From: an uncultured Dialister sp.
Lineage (GTDB): Bacteria > Bacillota > Negativicutes > Veillonellales > Dialisteraceae
NCBI GenBank assembly: GCA_900545785.1
Contig: URAA01000105.1
Coordinates: 1 to 5,025, forward strand
DNA: 5,025 nt
Direction: 5' to 3'
The notes under the pieces were generated by a model. That model had not been told where the DNA came from. It saw only the letters and a program-made list of their open reading frames with translations, and did no database searches. This document shows positions 1 to 4,311 of the stretch, in pieces (position 1 is the first letter of the stretch; the number at the start of each line of letters is the position of its first letter). A program made the position numbers and the translations under genes.

Positions 1-20
1 GACGTGTGCTCTTCCGATCT
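1..20. other. Illumina TruSeq adapter remnant (non-genomic)
   Basis: The bases GACGTGTGCT CTTCCGATCT are identical to the 3' end of the standard Illumina TruSeq read-2 adapter/primer, including the ligation T. This is library sequence left on the end of an assembled contig. The reading frame of ppsA happens to stay open through it and gains a GTG 'start' at position 4, so an automatic caller would begin the protein with six adapter-encoded residues. Genomic sequence starts at about base 21. Confidence 0.96.
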
Positions 21-1332
21 AATGGCGGCAGGAAAATGCCATGTCATTACCGATCCGGCAGATATCGATCAATTTAAGGAAGGAGAAGTCCTCGTTACTG
101 CCATGACATCTCCCGACTGGGTACCGGCGATGAGAAAAGCCGTTGCCATCGTGACCGATGCAGGCGGAATGACCTGCCATGCTTCCATTGTTTCCCGTGA
201 ACTCGGAATTCCCTGCGTGGTCGGAACAAAGAGCCGCAGTGCGGAAGCTACCAAAATTTTGACCTCCGGACAGGATATCACCGTCGATGCACAGAACGGT
301 GTCGTTTATGACGGCGTTGTTGCTGATTTGGTAAAAACCGAAAAAACAGCTCCGCAGCAGGGACAGGTTGCGGCTGTTGCCGAATATTTCCCCCCGACGG
401 GCACCGGGGTCCTCATGAACTTGGGAGATCCCGATTTGGCAGATAAATATGCATCTCTTCCTTGCGACGGCATCGGCCTGATGAGAGAAGAATTCATCTG
501 GACCACTTTCATTCATGAACATCCGCTCCATTTGATCGAAACGGGACGTCCCGAAAAAGTAGTGGATATGCTGGCAGAAGGCATCAGCAAAGTTTGCCGT
601 GCTTTGGCACCGAGACCGGTAGTTCTCCGTTTCTCCGATTTCAAATCGGGAGAATACAGAAACCTGAAAGGCGGAGATAAATATGAACCGGAAGAACCGG
701 CAGATTTACTCGGCTGGAGAGGCGCTTCCCGTTACTATGATCCGAAATATACCGATGCTTTCCGTCTGGAACTCAAAGCAGTCAAAAAAGTTCGAGAAGA
801 ATTCGGACTGAAAAATCTGAACTGCATGATTCCTTTCTGCAGAACCGTTGATGAAGCTGAAAAAATAACGGCAATTATGAAAGAAGAAGGCTTGGAAAGA
901 GGCCCGGACTTCAAATTGCTGCTCATGGCTGAAATTCCTTCCAATATTCTTTTGGCGGATCGTTTCAATAAGTTTGTAGACGGATATTCCATCGGTTCCA
1001 ATGATCTGACCATGCTTATTCTGGGCTGCGACAGAAATAACGATACCGTGGCATCCCTTTTCGACGAACGCAATCTTGCCATCAAGAGAGCCATCCGTCA
1101 TTTGATTAAAGTAGCGCATAAAGACGGAAAGACCGTTTCCATCTGCGGACAGGCACCGTCGGTATATCCCGACTTCACTGAATTTTTGGTAAAGAGCGGT
1201 ATCGATTACGTATCGGTCAATCCGGACATGGTCAAGAGCACCAAATTGAACGTAGCCCGCATCGAACAGAGACTGATGCTGGATGCGGCAACCGGAAGAG
1301 GCCTCGTCGATCCGGAAGATTACGATTTATAA
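21..1332 (+). CDS. ppsA: Phosphoenolpyruvate synthase, C-terminal part (5' end missing)
   Basis: PpsA converts pyruvate, ATP and water to PEP, AMP and phosphate in the cytosol, the entry step of gluconeogenesis from pyruvate or lactate. In-frame genomic codons run from 22. The mobile phosphohistidine domain comes first, with the motif GGMTCHASIV: the catalytic His is at 178-180 and the regulatory Thr at 172-174. The PEP/pyruvate-binding barrel follows, with GIGLMREEFI, LGWRGASRYY, the metal-site stretches LLMAEIPSN and SIGSNDLT, and the catalytic Cys in CGQAPSVYP (1144-1146). SDFKSGEYRNLKGG and GWRGASRY point to PEP synthase rather than pyruvate phosphate dikinase. Compared with E. coli PpsA (792 residues, His421), about 370 N-terminal residues, i.e. 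the ATP-grasp domain, are absent because the contig ends here; nothing suggests a pseudogene. The apparent GTG start at 4 lies in adapter sequence and is false. Confidence 0.95.
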
Positions 1333-1335
1333 AAA

Positions 1336-1388
1336 AGAATCACAACGAAAGCTTTCCAAAAGAAGAAATGTTTTGCAACAGTGATTCT
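1336..1388 (+). repeat. Long-range inverted repeat downstream of ppsA
   Basis: AGAATCAC (1336-1343) is perfectly complementary to GTGATTCT (1381-1388), 37 bases apart. Between the arms lie a perfect 10-base palindrome GAAAGCTTTC (1347-1356) and a short stem CAAAA/TTTTG (1357-1361 with 1371-1375), so the RNA could fold as a branched structure closed by the 8-bp stem. It starts four bases after the ppsA stop. There is no U-tract, so it is not a standard terminator; a 3' stabilising structure or a protein site is possible. Function unknown. Confidence 0.45.
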
Positions 1389-1406
1389 CGGAAGTTGATA
1401 CGGATG

Positions 1407-1431
1407 ACCGGGGTCTGCGGAAGATCCCGGT
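1407..1431 (+). terminator. GC-rich hairpin between ppsA and ccpN, possible weak terminator
   Basis: ACCGGGGTC (1407-1415) pairs with GATCCCGGT (1423-1431) over nine base pairs, one of them G-U, around the seven-base loop TGCGGAA. The 3' flank TTATCATAA is U-rich but is not a true U-run, so termination would be weak or partial. It could separate ppsA from ccpN, or let some ppsA readthrough reach ccpN-ppsR. The ccpN ribosome binding site lies outside the stem, so direct occlusion of translation is not expected. Confidence 0.4.
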
Positions 1432-1470
1432 TTATCATAATGAGTCAGTACAGAAGAGAGGAAGATTTAT

Positions 1471-2106
1471 ATGCAGCTTACCAGCCGTCAGAAAGAAATC
1501 ACGAAAATTGTTCGTGAAGACGGCCCGATTACAGGGGAAAAAATTGCAGAACGTCTTCATGTGACCAGAAGCGCACTTCGCGGTGATTTAGCTGTTTTGC
1601 TTTCCGGAGAAGTGATCGCCGCCCGCCGCAGACTGGGCTATTATTATTTAGGCGGAGGAGAAGATCCGGCAGCGGCGCAAATCAAGTCCTGCACGGCAGA
1701 AGACTGCATGTCCAGACCTGTTCTGGTCAGTGCGGACTCCAATGCATATGATGCGGCAGTCCTCCTTTTTACGGAAGATATCGGAACCCTTTTCGTCGGG
1801 AAAAAAGATGATATACAGGGTGTCGTTTCAAGGAAAGATCTTTTAAAAGCTGCCATGGGACGTGAAGATTTGGCAAAAGTTCCGATTTCCATGGTCATGA
1901 CATCCCGCTCCAAAATGATTTACGGAGAACCGCAGGAAGATCTGGTATCCATTTCCCAAAAAATGATGGACTATGAAGTGGACTGCCTGCCGATCGGCAC
2001 ATTTAAAGAAGTGGACGGAGACAGGAAATTTGTCCTTGTCGGCCGTGTTTCCAAAACAAATATTACCCGTCTGTTCCTTGAACTGGGGAAAGGCGGAAGA
2101 GGATAA
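1471..2106 (+). CDS. ccpN: CcpN-type transcriptional repressor (HTH plus two CBS domains)
   Basis: CcpN in Bacillus subtilis is a DNA-binding repressor of gluconeogenic genes (gapB, pckA) on glycolytic carbon sources. This 211-residue protein has nearly the family length (about 212). Residues 4-60 form the winged helix (RQKEITKIVREDGPITGEKI, then VTRSALRGDLAVL as recognition region, then RRRLGYYYLG). A CBS pair follows: CBS1 about 78-130 (DIGTLFVGKKDDIQGVVSRK) and CBS2 about 141-205 (EVDCLPIG, then LVGRVSKTNITRLF). CBS pairs generally sense adenine nucleotides. The ATG at 1471 has an AGAGGAAG-like ribosome binding site ending about 7-9 bases upstream. The gene ends three bases before ppsR, the ccpN-yqfL order known from Bacillus. 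What differs from B. subtilis is ppsA directly upstream, which makes ppsA a likely target here (inference). I saw no clear match to the Bacillus CcpN operator in 1333-1470; the ppsA promoter is not in the window. Confidence 0.9.
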   Translation: MQLTSRQKEITKIVREDGPITGEKIAERLHVTRSALRGDLAVLLSGEVIAARRRLGYYYLGGGEDPAAAQIKSCTAEDCMSRPVLVSADSNAYDAAVLLFTEDIGTLFVGKKDDIQGVVSRKDLLKAAMGREDLAKVPISMVMTSRSKMIYGEPQEDLVSISQKMMDYEVDCLPIGTFKEVDGDRKFVLVGRVSKTNITRLFLELGKGGRG

Positions 2107-2109
2107 AAG

Positions 2110-2937
2110 ATGAATAAATTACCGCAAATCTATGTCGTTTCCGATTCTTTGGGAGAAACGGCGGAAAGAGTGGCAAAAGCTGCCATCGGCCAATATGACG
2201 GCGATACGGAAATTCATCGTGTCCCCTTTATACGTCATAGAGAACAAATAGAAAAAATAATAGAAGAAGCGGCTTCGCAAGGCGCCGTCATCTGCCATAC
2301 GCTGGTCAGCCCCGAATTGCGGGCGGATTTCGAAATGCTGGCAAAAGAAAAACATGTCAGGTATGTAGATATTTTAGGGCCCATGATGAATATGATCACT
2401 GAAGAATCGGGGCTTACGCCGCGAATGAAGCCGGGGATCATTCACCGTCTGGACGAAGAATATTTCAAAAAAGTGGAAGCCATCGAATTTGCCGTCCGTT
2501 ATGATGACGGAAAAAATCCGGCAGGCTTCAAAAAAGCGGATATCGTTTTGATAGGCGTTTCCCGTACATCAAAAACACCGCTTTCCATGTACATGGCGCA
2601 TAAGAAATTTAAAGTGGCGAATTTGCCGCTGGTACCGGAAGTGCAGCTGCCCCGTGAAATATTTGACGTTCCTCCCTATCGTCTGGTGGGACTCATTATC
2701 GACCCGTACAAACTGAATTCCATCCGCAGCGAAAGGATGAAAGCTCTCGGTTTTTCCGGCACTGCCAATTATACGGACATCGACCGTATAGAAGATGAAC
2801 TGGCGTATGCAAAAGAAGTGATGAGACAGCTTCACTGCATGGTGATCGATGTGTCAAACAAAGCCATCGAAGAAACGGCAAACCGCATCATGGCAATGGT
2901 ACAGAGAAATAAAGAAATTTACGGCGATAAGTATTAA
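2110..2937 (+). CDS. ppsR: PEP synthase / PPDK regulatory protein (DUF299 kinase-pyrophosphorylase)
   Basis: This family is bifunctional: it inactivates PEP synthase or pyruvate phosphate dikinase by ADP-dependent phosphorylation of a Thr next to the catalytic His, and reactivates it by phosphate-dependent dephosphorylation that releases pyrophosphate. The 275 residues match the family length (about 270-277). Landmarks are the N-terminal VVSDSLGETAERVAKAA (9-25), HRLDEEYFKKVEAIEFAVRYDDG (112-134) and the P-loop-like GVSRTSKTPLS (149-159), followed by LPLVPEV and GLIIDP. The ATG at 2110 follows the ccpN stop by three bases, with GGAAGAGGA just upstream inside the end of ccpN, so the two genes are almost certainly co-transcribed and translationally coupled. 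Since ppsA, not ppdK, is the visible neighbour and has a Thr in the GGMTCH motif, PEP synthase is the more likely substrate. Sequence alone does not cleanly separate the PSRP and PDRP types; in Firmicutes the homologue is yqfL. Confidence 0.92.
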   Translation: MNKLPQIYVVSDSLGETAERVAKAAIGQYDGDTEIHRVPFIRHREQIEKIIEEAASQGAVICHTLVSPELRADFEMLAKEKHVRYVDILGPMMNMITEESGLTPRMKPGIIHRLDEEYFKKVEAIEFAVRYDDGKNPAGFKKADIVLIGVSRTSKTPLSMYMAHKKFKVANLPLVPEVQLPREIFDVPPYRLVGLIIDPYKLNSIRSERMKALGFSGTANYTDIDRIEDELAYAKEVMRQLHCMVIDVSNKAIEETANRIMAMVQRNKEIYGDKY

Positions 2938-2948
2938 AAAATTGCATC

Positions 2949-2987
2949 AAAAAAGGAAAGATCTCATAATGAAGTCTTTCCTTTTTT
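2949..2987. terminator. Bidirectional intrinsic terminator between ppsR and bcp
   Basis: A 13-bp perfect stem: AAAAAAGGAAAGA (2949-2961) pairs with TCTTTCCTTTTTT (2975-2987) around a 13-base loop. On the + strand it ends in seven Ts followed by GTTTTT; on the - strand the A-arm becomes the U-tract. It starts 11 bases after the ppsR stop and ends six bases before the bcp stop, so one hairpin can serve both convergent transcripts. The stem is A/T-rich with only three G-C pairs, so strength may be moderate. Confidence 0.85.
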
Positions 2988-2993
2988 TGTTTT

Positions 2994-3464
2994 TCAGTCT
3001 TCAATATTCAGTTCTTTAAGAAGATCATTTACATGGGAAGCGGCTTTTACATTCCTGTATTCTTTTTCCAGATTTCCCGATTCATCAATGATGAAAGTGG
3101 AACGTTCGATACCCATATATTTCTTGCCGTACATGCTCTTTTCCTTCATGACGTCATAGAGTCGGCAGACCGTTTCATCCTCGTCGGAAAGAAGAGGAAA
3201 ATTCAATTCATTCTTATCACGGAAATTGCAATGCTTTTTCACACTGTCCCGGCTGACACCGAGAATGATATAGCCTTTTTTCCGAAAAGCTTCCGAATGA
3301 TTGCGGAAAGCTTGAGCTTCCAATGTGCAGCCGGAGGTATTGTCCTTCGGATAAAAATAAAGAATGACCTTCTGCCCCTTGTAATCGGAAAGAGAAATAT
3401 CTTTGCCGCTGTCGGAAGGGAGCGTAAATTGCGGTGCCGCTTTTCCTATTTCAAGATTAGCCAT
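2994..3464 (-). CDS. bcp: Peroxiredoxin, BCP/PrxQ family (thiol peroxidase)
   Basis: BCP/PrxQ enzymes reduce hydrogen peroxide and organic hydroperoxides in the cytosol with a peroxidatic Cys, usually recycled by thioredoxin. From the ATG at 3464 the protein has 156 residues, the same as E. coli Bcp. The thioredoxin fold shows as APQFTLPSDSGKDISLSDYKG (10-30), then YFYPKDNTSGC with the PxxxTxxC active site (peroxidatic Cys46), LLSDEDETVC (91-100), and GIERSTFIID with the conserved Arg (121). The resolving Cys often found five residues after the peroxidatic one (CxxxxC) is Gln51 here. Cys79 and Cys100 are the only other cysteines, so the enzyme is either 1-Cys type or resolves through another Cys. 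An in-frame ATG at 3488 would add eight residues but lies upstream of the strong ribosome binding site, so 3464 is preferred. The gene is monocistronic and convergent to ppsR. Confidence 0.94.
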   Translation of the reverse strand: MANLEIGKAAPQFTLPSDSGKDISLSDYKGQKVILYFYPKDNTSGCTLEAQAFRNHSEAFRKKGYIILGVSRDSVKKHCNFRDKNELNFPLLSDEDETVCRLYDVMKEKSMYGKKYMGIERSTFIIDESGNLEKEYRNVKAASHVNDLLKELNIED

Positions 3465-3469
3465 AAAAA

Positions 3470-3477
3470 CCTCCTCT
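3470..3477 (-). promoter_or_regulatory. bcp ribosome binding site (fixes the start codon)
   Basis: On the minus strand AGAGGAGG is followed by five bases (TTTTT) and the ATG at 3464-3462. This near-perfect Shine-Dalgarno sequence lies inside the reading frame of the longer alternative starting at 3488, so initiation at 3464 is strongly favoured. Confidence 0.85.
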
Positions 3478-3505
3478 GATATATTCAAAAATATAGATTA
3501 ACTTT

Positions 3506-3534
3506 ATTATAGTACGGATCGGCGGAACTGTAAA
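3506..3534 (-). promoter_or_regulatory. Sigma-A type promoter of bcp
   Basis: On the minus strand the -35 box TTTACA (3534-3529, five of six consensus bases) is separated by exactly 17 bases from a perfect -10 box TATAAT (3511-3506). Transcription would start around 3499, giving a short leader of about 35 bases that contains the ribosome binding site. Confidence 0.8.
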
Positions 3535-3560
3535 TTTTATATCTTCCGATGATATAAAAT
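3534..3560. promoter_or_regulatory. Perfect inverted repeat at the bcp -35 box, possible operator
   Basis: ATTTTATATC (3534-3543) and GATATAAAAT (3551-3560) are perfect 10-base arms around the seven-base spacer TTCCGAT. The repeat abuts, and by one base overlaps, the upstream edge of the bcp -35 box, a typical place for an activator or repressor. It does not match the 7-1-7 layout of PerR/Fur boxes that I know. Alternatively it is a hairpin for transcripts coming from the right, but there is no gene there to terminate. Confidence 0.45.
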
Positions 3561-3751
3561 CGCAATAAAAGATCAATAAAAAATAATTTATCATTTTTTT
3601 ATTTTAGTGTTCACCGGGAGTAGACAAAAATGAAATAATTTTTTTAAAAATTCTCTTATTCATGAATTTTCACCTTTTTTTGAAAGATTTTGATGTCAAG
3701 AGGGGGTAAAAACAAAGAAAAGAGAAAAAAGAAAAGTTTTCAACAAAATGT

Positions 3752-3769
3752 TTATTCACAGGATTCACA
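3752..3769 (+). promoter_or_regulatory. DnaA box pair: one perfect, one degenerate
   Basis: TTATTCACA (3752-3760) is directly followed by GGATTCACA (3761-3769), which differs at its first two bases. The underlying pattern is a perfect nine-base tandem duplication ATTCACAGG (3754-3762 and 3763-3771). Confidence 0.7.
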
Positions 3770-3850
3770 GGGGGAGAAAGAAAAAATAAAGGCTCGGAAA
3801 AGCCTGTATAAAAGGGATAAGACCATTCTCAATACCATGAATGAGAAAAG

Positions 3851-3869
3851 TTATTCACAGTTATTCACA
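3851..3869 (+). promoter_or_regulatory. Tandem pair of perfect DnaA boxes
   Basis: TTATTCACA occurs at 3851-3859 and again at 3861-3869, separated by a single G. The ten-base period puts both boxes on nearly the same helix face, suited to cooperative DnaA binding. A - strand near-match (ATATACACA, one mismatch) follows at 3876-3884. Confidence 0.75.
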
Positions 3870-3927
3870 AGTAAATGTGTATATCTTAGGCGGACAGGGT
3901 GTAAAAAACGGCATAAAGAGCAATATT

Positions 3928-3941
3928 TCGATAATTATCGA
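3928..3941. repeat. 14-base perfect palindrome inside the DnaA-box cluster
   Basis: TCGATAATTATCGA is a perfect palindrome with no spacer, ending seven bases before the canonical DnaA box at 3948. It could be a dimer-protein site or simply A/T-rich chance symmetry. It is not parS and does not match a site I can name. Confidence 0.5.
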
Positions 3942-3947
3942 TACAAA

Positions 3948-3956
3948 TTATCCACA
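3948..3956 (+). promoter_or_regulatory. Canonical DnaA box TTATCCACA
   Basis: This is the exact strong-affinity consensus and the only TTATCCACA in the cluster. It faces the inverted boxes at 3971-4000, the change of orientation within the array. Confidence 0.75.
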
Positions 3957-3970
3957 GGGCTGTTTATATC

Positions 3971-4000
3971 TGTGAATAAAGCTGTGAAAAGTGTGAAAAA
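3971..4000 (-). promoter_or_regulatory. Three minus-strand DnaA boxes, one perfect and two degenerate
   Basis: Read on the minus strand: TTATTCACA (3979-3971, perfect), CTTTTCACA (3991-3983, two mismatches) and TTTTTCACA (4000-3992, one mismatch). The last two are directly adjacent with a nine-base period, and the run leads straight into the A/T-rich stretch CTATATATTTTA at 4001-4012, a plausible unwinding point. Confidence 0.65.
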
Positions 4001-4242
4001 CTATATATTTTACCGAGTTTTTACAAAAATAAAAGGATATGGCAAAACACAAGTTCGCTTTGAAAAAAATAAGGCAAACAGGGATATTACAAATAACTGA
4101 CATAAGAAGAGTAAAGTTATAAAAAAGAAGCTTTATTTTTATTATCATTTAGACGGAATAAAAAGAGCGGGCATAAATGCATAAAAAGTATACAAAGAGA
4201 AAAAGTCGATTTTTGCTAAAAAAGTTGAAACAGTATAGAATA
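4001..4242. other. AT-rich stretch right of the DnaA boxes, no gene
   Basis: Dominated by A-runs on the + strand, with no start codon preceded by a usable ribosome binding site and no convincing coding potential. It contains a short GCATAAA direct duplication (4171-4184) and an imperfect A/T hairpin around AAGCTT (about 4117-4142). If the boxes to the left are an origin, this stretch or the one at 3561-3690 would hold the unwinding element; no clear DnaA-trio series could be read. Confidence 0.5.
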
Positions 4243-4272
4243 TTGAAAGATATAGTTTTATCGAAATAATAT
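4243..4272 (+). promoter_or_regulatory. Possible promoter of the DUF2156 gene
   Basis: TTGAAA (4243-4248) is followed after 18 bases by TAATAT (4267-4272, four of six consensus bases). Transcription would begin near 4279, about 33 bases before the start codon. Another TTGAAA lies at 4225-4230, and in DNA this AT-rich chance matches are common, so this is tentative. Confidence 0.4.
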
Positions 4273-4311
4273 AGAAAAGTGAAAATTTTGAGTGTAATTG
4301 AATAAAAGGAG

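Larger units (their letters stand above)
3752..4000. other. DnaA-box cluster, candidate replication origin (oriC) or DnaA-binding cluster
   Basis: Within 249 bases there are five perfect matches to TTATNCACA: + strand at 3752-3760, 3851-3859, 3861-3869 and 3948-3956 (the last is the canonical TTATCCACA), and - strand at 3971-3979. Near-matches lie at 3761-3769 (+), 3876-3884 (-), 3983-3991 (-) and 3992-4000 (-). The boxes on the left point right and those on the right point left, flanking AT-rich DNA. Such density in a long intergenic region is typical of bacterial oriC or of DnaA-titrating/regulatory clusters. In many bacteria oriC sits beside dnaA; no dnaA, dnaN or rpmH is within this window. 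I cannot tell a full oriC from a secondary DnaA-binding cluster by eye. Confidence 0.75.
3489..4311. other. AT-rich non-coding region between bcp and the DUF2156 gene
   Basis: About 820 bases without a credible gene. It holds, in order, the bcp promoter and inverted repeat (3506-3560), an A/T-run segment (3561-3690) with short A/T inverted repeats, a DnaA-box cluster (3752-4000), a second A/T-rich stretch (4001-4240) and a likely promoter for the DUF2156 gene. The only long open frame (3690-4100, +) translates to lysine-rich, low-complexity sequence made partly of the DnaA-box repeats, has no suitable ribosome binding site, and is judged spurious. No tRNA, rRNA or recognisable riboswitch is seen. 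Confidence 0.8.

Noticed and set aside
19..531. Long - strand open frame opposite ppsA
   Set aside because: Antisense to the conserved PEP synthase motifs and runs into adapter sequence.
21..1332. A naturally short PEP synthase lacking the ATP-binding domain
   Set aside because: The 5' boundary coincides exactly with sequencing adapter, so the truncation is an assembly end and not biology.
1436..1441. CATAAT as a -10 box for ccpN
   Set aside because: Five of six bases match, but no -35 element is found 16-18 bases upstream, so a promoter is not supported.
3033..3479. 148-codon open frame on the + strand opposite bcp
   Set aside because: Antisense shadow of a confidently identified peroxiredoxin gene with its own promoter and ribosome binding site.
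3660..4020. parS centromere-like site near the possible origin
   Set aside because: Several TTTCAC/GTGAAA half-like stretches occur, but no 16-base parS palindrome is present.
3690..4100. 136-codon open frame on the + strand across the DnaA-box region
   Set aside because: Lysine- and asparagine-rich low-complexity product, DnaA-box repeats read as protein, no ribosome binding site before its start, and no family resemblance. It reflects A-rich DNA rather than a gene.
4117..4142. A/T hairpin around AAGCTT as a terminator
   Set aside because: Pairing is interrupted by mismatches, has almost no G-C pairs, and no gene upstream on either strand needs a terminator there.
3489..4311. CRISPR array or phage/plasmid iteron array suggested by repeated TTATTCACA units
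   Set aside because: Repeats are 9 bases, irregularly spaced, in both orientations, and match the DnaA box; there are no regular spacers and no rep or cas gene nearby.
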